Part shown: one piece after another, positions 45,539-53,794 of the stretch
Layout: every line of letters starts with the position of its first letter
Numbering within the stretch: the first letter of the stretch is position 1
From: Candidatus Gastranaerophilales bacterium
GTDB lineage: Bacteria > Cyanobacteriota > Vampirovibrionia > Gastranaerophilales > Gastranaerophilaceae
Length of the DNA: 62,187 nt
Direction: 5' to 3'
Assembly: GCA_944322975.1 (NCBI GenBank)
Contig: CALUQS010000065.1
Location: 1-62,187 of the forward strand
Notes under the pieces: generated by a model
Told to the model about the DNA's origin: nothing
Seen by the model: only the letters and a program-made list of their open reading frames with translations
Database searches by the model: none
Position numbers and translations under genes: made by a program

Positions 45539-46768
45539 TTAAATTGCAGCTGTTAAATTTTGAAAGTCGTTTATAAAATCTTCCAGCATTTCTTCAATTT
45601 TTTCTTCGTTTAATTCGTTAGTATCAATATAGTATTTTTTTCTTTTTTCTTTGTCTTGAATTTTTTGCAGTATTTCTATATTTATTGTTGTGAACCCAGG
45701 ATATGTAACAATAAAAGAACTTTCACACTCCTGATTTTTTAATGTAAAAAAGCTGTTTTCTCCGCTTACGCTTTGCGTAATTTTTGTTTCAAAAAGTTTG
45801 TCTTCGTTTGTTTTTTGCATTTGAAAAAATAAAGGTGATAATATGTTTTCCAATTTTTTTATGGAATTTGCTTTGTGCTGTTTGAAATTTTGTATATCTA
45901 TTTTTGTTGTTTTAGTTTTTTGCTGTTTTGGTTTTTCCTGTACACAGATAAAAGAATTTCCTTTTAAAAGTGCTTTTGAAAGAGCTTTATTTGCAAGTAT
46001 TTCGGCTTCGTCAAAAGGAATGTCTTTTGTTTCCGTATAACCGGCGCTTATTGTAAAATCACTGGTTAGTGCTCTTTTTATTTTTGTGAGTATTTTTCTT
46101 GTATCTTCGTTTGAGGTGTTTCTGAACCACAGATAAATTTTAAAGTCCGATGCGTAGCCTAATACATCGCATGCCCTTACATTATCTTTTATAATGCTCA
46201 TCAACGTGTCAGGAGAAATCTTGTTTCTGCTGTTTATATCCGGTGCCACAACAGCAAAACAACCCCAGTCTTTTTTGCTTTCTTCTTTCAATACTGTATA
46301 GGTGTAATTTTCTGTGTATACCTGATTTTTTTTGTCGAGAATTTTTAATTGAGATAATAAATCTTTTTTATTTTTGTTGTCTGCTGCTTTTTCTCTTTTT
46401 TGCAGGCACCACAAGGTTCTTATTGTATATTCTGTATCTGATGCAGTTGTTCTTATAAAATCGGTTATTCCTTTTTCAAAAGCAGAACACAAAAGATTTT
46501 CGTCTAAATCATCATATATTAAAATTATGGAACATGTTTTTAAGTCTTGGTTTTGTCTTGCTTTCTGCAAAAAATTTAAAAAATCGTCTTCCCTGTTTAA
46601 TTTTAAATGGTACAAAATAAGCACGGGTTTTATTTTTCTTACCTTATCAAAACAGTCGGCATGGTGTATTGTTTCAAGTATATCTGTATTTCGAAGCAGC
46701 AGCACTTTTTTGTTTATCTTTTGTGCTACTTTTTCGTTATCTGTTATTAGTACAACAATATTTTGCAA
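45539..46768 (-). CDS. Pseudo-receiver plus degenerate GGDEF-like signalling protein
   Basis: A 409-aa protein. Residues 1-125 fold like a response-regulator receiver, but the phospho-acceptor Asp is replaced: KPVLILYHL places His54 at that site. The Lys-Pro near position 106 is also missing. Residues about 160-280 match the GGDEF outline (DNVRACDVLGYASDFKIYLWF, FTISAGYTETKDIPFDEAEILANKAL), but the GGDEF motif reads YASDF, so no cyclase activity is expected. A C-terminal 130-residue region is unrecognised. It starts with TTG, preceded by GGAGAAGG. Likely a phosphorylation-independent sensor or scaffold. Confidence 0.78.
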   Translation of the reverse strand: MQNIVVLITDNEKVAQKINKKVLLLRNTDILETIHHADCFDKVRKIKPVLILYHLKLNREDDFLNFLQKARQNQDLKTCSIILIYDDLDENLLCSAFEKGITDFIRTTASDTEYTIRTLWCLQKREKAADNKNKKDLLSQLKILDKKNQVYTENYTYTVLKEESKKDWGCFAVVAPDINSRNKISPDTLMSIIKDNVRACDVLGYASDFKIYLWFRNTSNEDTRKILTKIKRALTSDFTISAGYTETKDIPFDEAEILANKALSKALLKGNSFICVQEKPKQQKTKTTKIDIQNFKQHKANSIKKLENILSPLFFQMQKTNEDKLFETKITQSVSGENSFFTLKNQECESSFIVTYPGFTTINIEILQKIQDKEKRKKYYIDTNELNEEKIEEMLEDFINDFQNLTAAI

Positions 46769-47228
46769 AAACCTTCTCCGATTAGTCCTTAATAATATTC
46801 TATATCAAAACTCTTATTCGTGTCATTTATTACGATTTGTTAGCATGCTTTTTAAAAAAAACATGCCGTTTTTAAAAATATCATACTTTAGTTGTTTAAA
46901 TTTATAACTTTTTCAGAATCTAGAAACCCTGAAAAATGCCGTAATACTATATGTGGAGAAAAATAATACTTCACCAAATCACCTATATAAAGGCTTATTG
47001 CCTGTATATAAACCTGAAAAGGTTAACAGATACTGTTTTTATTGAATGAGAGAGTTCATAAAAAGTTTTTGAACAACTTATTTATAAAATCCGTAACTGT
47101 TAAACCGGGTTAGATTTTGGCCATCAAATAACCCCATACAAATTAATAGAAATACTGTAACTGTATTTGCTCAATACAAATATTTGTATTGGCAAGATTG
47201 AAGCTAATTAAGAAAGGAAAACTGTATT
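46769..47228. other. Flagellin upstream region with several inverted repeats
   Basis: This 460-base gap holds no credible gene. From left to right, GCATG and CATGC arms enclose a T/A-rich stem at 46833-46856. A hairpin TATATAAAGGC with GCCTGTATATA spans 46984-47010, with one A-G mismatch and loop TTATT. A short AACC/GGTT hairpin lies at 47011-47024. A 20-bp palindrome lies at 47172-47191. An AAGGAAA ribosome site (47214-47220) precedes flagellin. I see no clean sigma28 promoter. Confidence 0.55.
47172..47191. promoter_or_regulatory. Perfect 20-bp palindrome upstream of flagellin
   Basis: CAATACAAAT (47172-47181) is followed directly by its exact reverse complement ATTTGTATTG (47182-47191), 37 bases before the flagellin ATG. 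The zero-spacer symmetry fits an operator for a dimeric regulator better than an RNA hairpin. Confidence 0.6.
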
Positions 47229-48137
47229 ATGGCTATTATAGTAAACACAAACATGCCTGCCTTAAAGGCGGTGAGAAACTTAAACAGTGCAACAGATTCA
47301 ATGAACACTGCTATTGAGAGATTATCTACCGGTTACAAGATTAACAGAGCCGGAGACGACGCAGCGAACCTTTATATCGCAACAAACTTAGAAACACAAA
47401 TTAGAGGTTCAAAAGTTGCAAAAAATAATATTACAACAGGTACAAACGTACTGGCTGTTATAGAAGGCGACCTTGATGTTATGCTTGACAATATTCAACG
47501 TATAAGGGATTTAACTGTACAGGCCGCAAACAGTATATATGATGAAAACTCAATGGGAGCAATGAAAGACGAAATACAGCAGAGATTGGCAGAAATTGAC
47601 CGTATCTCTAAAAACTCCAACTTTAACGGATTAACTCTGTTGGACGGGCAAAGCCAGCTTGCTGATATTGGTTTAAGACTTCAGGTAGGTGCAAATTCGG
47701 ATGAGGCTGCAAACTGTATAAAAATAGATAAAGACTTTTTCCAGACAGTAGACTCCACTACACTCGGCACAGATGCTACCGGAACTATGCCTGCGCTTAC
47801 CCCTGCTGACGGATTGAGCGGTAACCTGGATGCGGCTTTTGCTAACGCAAGTACAGCAGCTCAATATATCACTATGTTGGACGCAGCGGTAACAGATATT
47901 AACAACAAAAAGGCAAAAATCGGTGCTACACAGAACAGATTAGACGCTGCAACAGATTCTTTGACAACAACAATTGAAAATTTAACCGAAGCTCAGTCCA
48001 CTATTATGGACGCAGATATTGCGGAAGAAACTGCAAATTACACAAGATATCAAATACTGCAACAAACGACCTCTTCACTCCTTGTTCAGGCAAACGCATT
48101 ACCGCAAATTGCAATCAGTCTGGTCAATGGAGGTTAG
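47229..48137 (+). CDS. fliC: Flagellin
   Basis: A 302-aa filament subunit secreted by the flagellar type III system. The N-terminal D0/D1 (1-165) reads IIVNTNMPALKAVRNL, RLSTGYKINRAGDDAANL. The C-terminal D1/D0 (about 215-302) ends with the coiled region IENLTEAQSTIMDADIAEE and LLVQANALPQIAISLV. The variable middle is only about 45 residues. Residues 89-98 (IQRIRDLTVQ) fit the TLR5-recognised LQRVRELxVQ site of Salmonella flagellin. One Cys is present near residue 161. A strong ribosome site precedes and a strong terminator follows. The motor and basal-body genes are mostly outside the window. Confidence 0.96.
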   Translation: MAIIVNTNMPALKAVRNLNSATDSMNTAIERLSTGYKINRAGDDAANLYIATNLETQIRGSKVAKNNITTGTNVLAVIEGDLDVMLDNIQRIRDLTVQAANSIYDENSMGAMKDEIQQRLAEIDRISKNSNFNGLTLLDGQSQLADIGLRLQVGANSDEAANCIKIDKDFFQTVDSTTLGTDATGTMPALTPADGLSGNLDAAFANASTAAQYITMLDAAVTDINNKKAKIGATQNRLDAATDSLTTTIENLTEAQSTIMDADIAEETANYTRYQILQQTTSSLLVQANALPQIAISLVNGG

Positions 48138-48185
48138 TAAGACACCTAATCTTACAGTTACAATATATACAGTATTTCTTTCTAG

Positions 48186-48209
48186 GCCTGCTTTTGCAGG
48201 CTTTTTTTT
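48186..48209 (+). terminator. Flagellin terminator
   Basis: GCCTGC (48186-48191) pairs with GCAGGC (48196-48201) around loop TTTT, followed by seven T. A second small hairpin, GTAAGA/TCTTAC (48137-48155), lies between it and the stop codon. Confidence 0.93.
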
Positions 48210-48309
48210 ATTTTTTTTACAATAGTTTTATAAAAATTTTTGCATAAATAGCAAAAAATTTTGATTTTGTGTTTTATAATATCAACAATATTATCTTTGA
48301 AAGGATTTT

Positions 48310-48606
48310 TTGATTATGGTCTCAGGTGCTAGTTTACTTGCCTCTATGCAAAAAACAACTACGACTGCTCAAACTTATCAAACTCAAAACCCGGCACCGG
48401 CAATTGCCAGTGTTAAAGTAGCTGATGTTGTTGGTTATAGCGAAACACCAAAAAAATCATTTTTTTCGCGTTTTGCAGAAAACATAAAAACGCGGCTGAT
48501 ACAAAAAAGAATTGCAAAATTAGAAAGTATTCCGCCTGAAAAAAGGACTCCTAACCAGCAGGCAGAGCTTGATGCGAATAAACAAACCGTAAATTTTATG
48601 ATATAA
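48310..48606 (+). CDS. Small hypothetical protein, about 97-99 aa
   Basis: Not recognised. The N-terminal half is Ser/Thr/Gln/Ala-rich, the C-terminal half basic and helical (RFAENIKTRLIQKRIAKLESIP). Two starts are possible: TTG at 48310, or ATG at 48316 with GAAAGGA ten bases upstream, which I prefer. A TATAAT at 48275-48280 could be its -10. It follows the flagellin terminator and may belong with the next gene, whose start is 31 bases after its stop. Confidence 0.6.
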   Translation: MIMVSGASLLASMQKTTTTAQTYQTQNPAPAIASVKVADVVGYSETPKKSFFSRFAENIKTRLIQKRIAKLESIPPEKRTPNQQAELDANKQTVNFMI

Positions 48607-48637
48607 TCCTTATTAACACACTTTACGGGGATAAGCA

Positions 48638-49273
48638 ATGATTATAAAAACCTTTCCGCTCGGGCTTATAGGTACAAATACTTATCTGTTGATTGATGAG
48701 GAATCAAAAGAGGCTGTATTAATAGACCTGGGTGGTGATTTTCACCCAATTAAAGAAGAGCTTGAAAAAAACAATGCTGAGTTAAAGTATATTCTGAATA
48801 CTCACGGACATTTTGATCACATTATGGGAGAGCGCGACGCCCAGCAAGTTTTTAAAGTTCCTGTTTATATTCACGAAGATGATAAATATCTTGTCGAAAA
48901 TTTACCAAAACAGCTTGAAAGATTTGGTTTTGTCGCTAATTATCTTCCTCCTGAAAATATAAAAACGTTTACTCAAAATGATGTATTTAAAATAGGTAAT
49001 AATGAGATTAAAGTTATTCACACACCGGGGCACACTCCCGGGAGTGTCTGCTTTTTAATCGGAAAAGATTTATTTTCCGGAGACACTTTGTTTTATACAT
49101 CAGTTGGCAGAACAGATTTTGAAGGGGGCAGTTTTGCCAAACTCAGTAATTCAATTACTCAAAAGTTATTTAAACTTGATGAGGATGTAGACGTATATCC
49201 CGGGCATGATTCAAAAACCACGATAGGTTATGAAAAAAAATATAACTGTTATTTTGGTTCTGATAATTTGTGA
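48638..49273 (+). CDS. Metallo-beta-lactamase-fold hydrolase (glyoxalase II-like)
   Basis: A 211-aa protein with all metal motifs of the family: NTHGHFDH (HxHxDH), then HTPGHTPGSVCF, the bridging Asp in FSGDTLFYTSVGRTD, and VYPGHD with the last His. It resembles the small YcbL/GloB-like group that hydrolyses thioesters. The C-terminal substrate domain of true glyoxalase II is missing, so the substrate is open. GGGG stands before the ATG. Confidence 0.88.
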   Translation: MIIKTFPLGLIGTNTYLLIDEESKEAVLIDLGGDFHPIKEELEKNNAELKYILNTHGHFDHIMGERDAQQVFKVPVYIHEDDKYLVENLPKQLERFGFVANYLPPENIKTFTQNDVFKIGNNEIKVIHTPGHTPGSVCFLIGKDLFSGDTLFYTSVGRTDFEGGSFAKLSNSITQKLFKLDEDVDVYPGHDSKTTIGYEKKYNCYFGSDNL

Positions 49274-49443
49274 TTTATTGCACCGGTTATATTTTTATAA
49301 AACTATTGTCCAGTGTATTAATTACCTATAATTTTTATAAATTGCTCCTGCTATCCGATATTACAAAATTTGCGCTTTATGCTATTATATTTTGTAAATG
49401 TGTCGGAAATATTCTTTAAATTAGAAAACACGAGGTATATATT

Positions 49444-50673
49444 TTGAAAAATATGTTTAAAAAATACTGGCTTACCATAGTTACATTAATAATGGTAATA
49501 ATTGCTGGGACTTTGACAAATTCGTCAGGGGTTTTTGCTTCTTCACCGCAACAGCTTTATGATCAGGTATGGAAACTTATTAATTCAAAATATGTTGACC
49601 ATACTAACAATCAACAGGATTGGAAACGCTGGAAATGTAAATATGATAAAGTAATAAAGACAGATGAAGATGCATATGTTGCTATACAGACTATGCTTGC
49701 AAGTTTGAATGACCCTTATACAAAATTTCTTGACCCTAAAGAATTTGAAGAAGAAACAAGTTCAATAAAAGGCTCGCTTAAAGGTATAGGTGTTCAAATA
49801 GGACTTAGAGACGGCAAACTTCTCATCATTGCCCCTATTGAAGATACCCCCGGGGAAAAAGCAGGTTTGCTTGCCGAAGACGAAATTCTTGAAATCGACG
49901 GAAAATCGACAAAAGGTATAACTATTGACAAAGCTGCTGACAGAATCAGAGGTGAAGAGGGAACTTATGTTACGTTGTTAATTAAAAGAAAAAATCAGCC
50001 AAATAAACTATATAAAATACAACGTGCAGAAATCGAAATAAAGTCAGTTTCAACAAAAGTGCCTGAAAAAGCAAAACTCGACGATAGCGTCGGTTATATA
50101 AGATTGAGTTCTTTTATAAGCAAAAATGCGACAACAGAGTTTGAAAACGCACTTAATTATTACAAAGACAAAAAAGGCTATATAATTGACCTGCGTTCGA
50201 ATCCTGGCGGACTTTTAAGCAATGCTATTTTAATATCGGATATGTTTCTTGATGGCGGAATTATCGTAAGTACTGTTGACAGAGACGGCTACAAAGAAAC
50301 CACAAGAGCAACTAGAAAATACATAACAGACAAACCTATTGTTATTTTGATTAACAAAGGCAGTGCCTCTGCCAGTGAAATTTTCTCAGGGGCAATGAAA
50401 GACAATAAAAGAGCTTTGCTTGTCGGCGAAAACACTTTTGGCAAAGGTCTTGTTCAAGAGGTTAATAAACTCTTGGGTGGCTCAGGTGCAAATATCACTA
50501 TACAGAAATATTTAACTCCTAACGGAACAGATATTAACAAAAAAGGTATTGCTCCTGATGTTACCGTTGAATTGACTGAGGAAGATATCAAAAATAAAAA
50601 CGATGCCCAGCTAAAAAAGGCAAATGAGCTTCTTGTGCAAATGATTAAAAATCAAAAAGTATGTAATAAATAG
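49444..50673 (+). CDS. ctpA: C-terminal processing peptidase (S41)
   Basis: A 409-aa periplasmic protease. An N-terminal TM/signal segment (about 10-28) is followed by a PDZ domain (about 95-175) with KGIGVQIG. The S41 core has catalytic Ser309 in NKGSASASE and Lys334 in FGKGLVQ, 25 residues apart as in Prc/CtpA. It trims or degrades envelope proteins, often together with an adaptor. The TTG start at 49444 is chosen because GAGG lies about 9 bases upstream. The ATG at 49453 is the alternative. A strong terminator follows. Confidence 0.93.
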   Translation: MKNMFKKYWLTIVTLIMVIIAGTLTNSSGVFASSPQQLYDQVWKLINSKYVDHTNNQQDWKRWKCKYDKVIKTDEDAYVAIQTMLASLNDPYTKFLDPKEFEEETSSIKGSLKGIGVQIGLRDGKLLIIAPIEDTPGEKAGLLAEDEILEIDGKSTKGITIDKAADRIRGEEGTYVTLLIKRKNQPNKLYKIQRAEIEIKSVSTKVPEKAKLDDSVGYIRLSSFISKNATTEFENALNYYKDKKGYIIDLRSNPGGLLSNAILISDMFLDGGIIVSTVDRDGYKETTRATRKYITDKPIVILINKGSASASEIFSGAMKDNKRALLVGENTFGKGLVQEVNKLLGGSGANITIQKYLTPNGTDINKKGIAPDVTVELTEEDIKNKNDAQLKKANELLVQMIKNQKVCNK

Positions 50674-50702
50674 ATTTGTTTTTTATCATACATGTTAATA
50701 AA

Positions 50703-50749
50703 CGGCTCTGTTTTGGCGATTAGCATATTAAACAGAGTCGCTTTTTTTT
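50703..50749 (+). terminator. Terminator after ctpA
   Basis: CGGCTCTGTTT (50703-50713) pairs with AAACAGAGTCG (50730-50740) over 11 bp with one G-U, followed by C and eight T. Confidence 0.88.
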
Positions 50750-50753
50750 AATA

Positions 50754-50834
50754 TTTCATATAGTCAACTGACCCCGATATAATTACTCGAAACATGCCAC
50801 CGGCATATTTACTCGGCAGAGTGGTACAAGCGAG
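50754..50834. repeat. Dispersed intergenic repeat, copy 2
   Basis: It opens TTTCATATAGTCAACTGAC (50754-50772) and closes AGTGGTACAAGCGAG (50820-50834), matching the boxes at both ends of copy 1 (38931-39052). The centre is different and carries ATGCC-ACC-GGCAT, a small hairpin. It lies between the convergent ctpA and acyltransferase genes. No ORF lies inside. Confidence 0.6.
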
Positions 50835-50866
50835 GTACCTCACAGATATTTTTGTTTAGAAAAGAC

Positions 50867-51700
50867 TTAAACGCCGGAACCTGACGGGACATCAATTTTT
50901 TTGAGTCTTTTTTCCAGTTTTTTATACCATTTTAGTTTTTGTTTGTATAAGTACTCGTAATCTTCTATACGTCCGTGTCTTATATCATCAAACTGTTTGT
51001 CGCACAAGATTTCAAAATCGTGTTCAAGTCTGTGGGTAAGTTCTTTTCTGTCGACGTTCGGGTCTGTTAAAATTACAGGCTCTCCTACTTCGCAAAGCAC
51101 TTCCGGTTTGTCTTCACGTAAAAAAGGATAGTTTACGGCAACAGGTATTAAATTTATCCCTCCGGCTTTTTTAATAACATTTTTTGCAATATAAGCCATG
51201 CCTGTTTGAAACTCAATAGGTCTAAACATCGGAGGTCTGATAATTCCCTGAGGGAACAGCCAGAGAGAAATATCTTTGTTGCATAACTGTTCTACCGAAT
51301 ATTGCAAAGCTTTCATTGAAGCCTGGGCAGATTTTTTGTTAACGGGAAATGCTCCTGCTTTAGCAAGAATAGGAAATCTGTTCATTTCTTCAATCATCAT
51401 TCTTATTCTGGTTTTAAAAACTCTGCGGCACAAATTGTAACCGACAATGCCGTCCCACCAGTTGTTGTGAGGAGCGTATATAATGTTTGCAAAATCAGGG
51501 TTCCGCTTGTTATAGTTTTCTTCGTTTTTTATTTTTAGTGAGAAAAACCTGTTTTCAAGCATGTTGTAAAAAAACATGTCTGCAACCCACATCCAGAAAG
51601 GATTGTTTTGCGCTTTTCGAAATTTTTCATCCTTGTTGCGCAGTTTTGTGGGGGGTACGTCTGAATATAATTGCTGATTTTCTTTATGAAGTATTTCCAA
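50867..51700 (-). CDS. PlsC-like acyltransferase
   Basis: A 277-aa protein of the glycerol-phosphate acyltransferase fold. The catalytic HxxxxD motif is HNNWWD in IIYAPHNNWWDG, and the phosphate-binding block is FPQGIIRPP in place of the usual FPEG. No strong TM is present, but a hydrophobic patch near the N-terminus may touch the membrane. It probably makes phosphatidic acid or acylates another lipid. The start is TTG (MEILHKEN), weakly supported, with AAGGAG further upstream. It is the last gene of the OppBC-MgtC-TPR run. Confidence 0.8.
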   Translation of the reverse strand: MEILHKENQQLYSDVPPTKLRNKDEKFRKAQNNPFWMWVADMFFYNMLENRFFSLKIKNEENYNKRNPDFANIIYAPHNNWWDGIVGYNLCRRVFKTRIRMMIEEMNRFPILAKAGAFPVNKKSAQASMKALQYSVEQLCNKDISLWLFPQGIIRPPMFRPIEFQTGMAYIAKNVIKKAGGINLIPVAVNYPFLREDKPEVLCEVGEPVILTDPNVDRKELTHRLEHDFEILCDKQFDDIRHGRIEDYEYLYKQKLKWYKKLEKRLKKIDVPSGSGV

Positions 51701-51785
51701 ATCCCTATAGTACTCCTTTTTAGTACATTTTACATTGTTAATAAAAATTTTTGAAGTATTCTTACAATTTTTTTACATAATCCTT

Positions 51786-53060
51786 TTAAAATCTTTCAAT
51801 TTTTACAGATTTAACAGGAATTTTTCTCATGTTATCTTTTTTAGAAACATAAAACTCAAGCTCCAAATCCTTTGCCGAGAATATTTCGTCTTTATCACTG
51901 TAGGTATATTTAAAGCTGTACTCTTCTGATTCGGCACGAGATTTTAGTGGTTTTTTCTTTGAATATAATTTTTCGGAATAGATTGTTTTGGAGTTATGGT
52001 CATATTTTAAATTAGTTGTTATGAAAAGTGTATTAAAATCTGATTTTGATGTGTTTTCTATGTTAAATTTTACTTGAATAGTCTGCTTAGAGTGCAGAAG
52101 GTTGTTTTTTACCCTCAATTTTTTTATATTTATTTTTATATCATTCGGAGTAATAACATACCTTTTTTCAAAGTTTCTTATTGCTTTAAGTTTGTTGTGA
52201 TAAAGTTCGGTTTTTATATCCTGACTTTGCAGGTAATAATAACGAATTAATTTTATCAAAATTTCTTCATAAATATCAAAATTAATCAACCCCGGATCCA
52301 TTTTATATGTTTTTTCCATGTATGAATTTGCGATTATGGGATTAACATCTTTATACAGTATAGCGAGTTTGTAGTATACAATAGGTGTTTCTTTGTACAA
52401 TAAGGCGGTTTCAAGACTTTCGATGGCCGCTTTAATTTTGTGTTTTTTAAAATCTTCATCGGCAATTTTATTGTAGCAGTCAAGAATACCTATAATAGCC
52501 GAGTCTTTTTTTTCTGAATCAACTTTTTTATAATAAAAGTACGCAACTTTATATTGTTTTACCGATTGTTCATAATGGTTATCCTGCCATAGTAAATCAC
52601 CAAGATTCATGTAAAAATCGCCTTTAGCAACAAGCAGAGGTTTGTGATCGGTATTTTTCAATTTTTTTACTATAGCCAGAGCTTCTTTATATTTTCCCTG
52701 CTTTAAATATAAATTAGCAAGACCGAAGTACGGGCTGTAAACTCCGTAAGGCGCTTTGTTGATTGCAATTTTGTATTGACGCAGTGCATTTTTTTCATCT
52801 AGCATAAGCTCGTATAAATTGCCAAGTTTTACATTTAAAACATAATCCCCGGGGTTTTTGTCTGAAAGTTCTGTGAATTTTTTTATCAATGCTTTCAAAA
52901 TTTCGTCATCTTTAGCTGTATTAGCAATTTTGGGCAGCATTTTTATATGATGTTCTGCAATAACTTTGGAAAAGGCAGTAGCAACACTTGCAATAACAAG
53001 TGCGATTAAAAGTGATATCAAAATTGTTCTAATATATTCAAATACTTCTTTTTTATTCAT
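51786..53060 (-). CDS. Membrane-anchored TPR protein
   Basis: I start at the ATG at 53060 (424 aa). A longer frame to 53087 overlaps the end of mgtC more. One TM lies at about 10-33 (YIRTILISLLIALVIASVA). Then come TPR units (about 70-290, for example DYVLNVKLGNLYELMLDEKNAL, SPYFGLANLYLKQGKYKEAL), and a beta-rich C-terminal domain about 100-120 residues long. The TPR part should face the periplasm. It overlaps the mgtC stop by eight bases and is therefore co-translated with it. Confidence 0.8.
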   Translation of the reverse strand: MNKKEVFEYIRTILISLLIALVIASVATAFSKVIAEHHIKMLPKIANTAKDDEILKALIKKFTELSDKNPGDYVLNVKLGNLYELMLDEKNALRQYKIAINKAPYGVYSPYFGLANLYLKQGKYKEALAIVKKLKNTDHKPLLVAKGDFYMNLGDLLWQDNHYEQSVKQYKVAYFYYKKVDSEKKDSAIIGILDCYNKIADEDFKKHKIKAAIESLETALLYKETPIVYYKLAILYKDVNPIIANSYMEKTYKMDPGLINFDIYEEILIKLIRYYYLQSQDIKTELYHNKLKAIRNFEKRYVITPNDIKINIKKLRVKNNLLHSKQTIQVKFNIENTSKSDFNTLFITTNLKYDHNSKTIYSEKLYSKKKPLKSRAESEEYSFKYTYSDKDEIFSAKDLELEFYVSKKDNMRKIPVKSVKIERF

Positions 53061-53763
53061 ATATTTCTTGTATTGAAACAGACTCAATGCCTTCCACCAA
53101 ATTTAATTCCTTGTGTATAAATTGTACGGGATTTTTATCAAATATATCCAGTTTAAAGCTTATTTTCATTAATCCGGGATTAGAGTTTGAATTAACTTTA
53201 TTTATTTCGAAGATAGAATTAAAGTTTTGAATTATTTTGGAATAAATATCATCAGCGGTATTCATTTCTGTATAAAAGCTTACTTTAAATCTTCTTGGGT
53301 TTTTTAAGCCTTTATGAATATACTGTTTTTCAAAAATTCTGATTAAAACAAGTGTTCCTACAGCCAGTACCGTGCAAATAGTCGCAAGTGCCGTAAATCC
53401 GCAACCGCAAGCCATACCTATACTTGCTGTAATCCATAATGTAGCTGCGGTTGTTAAACCATAGATAGAATAACCGTGTCTTAAAACAGTACCGCCGCCG
53501 ATAAAACCTATACCAGTTAAAATCTGGGCGGCAATTCTTGCAGGGTCTGCCTGAGGGCTGTGTGCGTACACCGGGAACGCATGGATAGAAAGCAAGGTAA
53601 ATATACACGACCCGAGACATACTAACATATGTGTTCTGAGCCCTGCCCATTTGTTTGTAATTTCTCTTTCAAAACCTATAGCAAAACCTAAAACAATCGC
53701 AAGAAGTATGTCTAAAAGCATAACTTTGTCGACTATTAAATGCTGAAATATAAACTGTTCCAT
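53053..53763 (-). CDS. mgtC: MgtC/SapB-family membrane protein
   Basis: A 236-aa protein. The N-terminal five-TM MgtC domain has IGFEREITNKWAGLRTHMLVCLG and AAQILTGIGFIGGGTVLRHG, both family signatures. The C-terminal domain (about 150-236) is ACT-like and cytoplasmic. MgtC proteins modulate F1F0-ATPase or magnesium homeostasis in some bacteria. The role here is unknown, and no Mg2+ leader or mgtB is seen. GAGGAT precedes the ATG. It lies in a run with OppC upstream and the TPR gene downstream. Confidence 0.9.
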   Translation of the reverse strand: MEQFIFQHLIVDKVMLLDILLAIVLGFAIGFEREITNKWAGLRTHMLVCLGSCIFTLLSIHAFPVYAHSPQADPARIAAQILTGIGFIGGGTVLRHGYSIYGLTTAATLWITASIGMACGCGFTALATICTVLAVGTLVLIRIFEKQYIHKGLKNPRRFKVSFYTEMNTADDIYSKIIQNFNSIFEINKVNSNSNPGLMKISFKLDIFDKNPVQFIHKELNLVEGIESVSIQEIYE

Positions 53764-53794
53764 CTATCCTCAACTGCCCTATAACTAATATACA

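Noticed and set aside
47188..47205. Possible sigma54 promoter (TTGGCA, GG-N10-GC) before flagellin
   Set aside because: GG at 47191 and GC at 47203 fit the spacing, but the TTGC part reads AAGC and the transcript would start inside the ribosome-binding site. No enhancer-binding gene is near.
50200..50220. tRNA-like TTCGAATCC in ctpA
   Set aside because: It lies inside the conserved coding sequence. No cloverleaf surrounds it, and no tRNA gene was found in the window.
53061..53087. Longer start for the TPR gene
   Set aside because: It would overlap mgtC by 35 bases. The ATG at 53060 gives an 8-base overlap and a better TM position.
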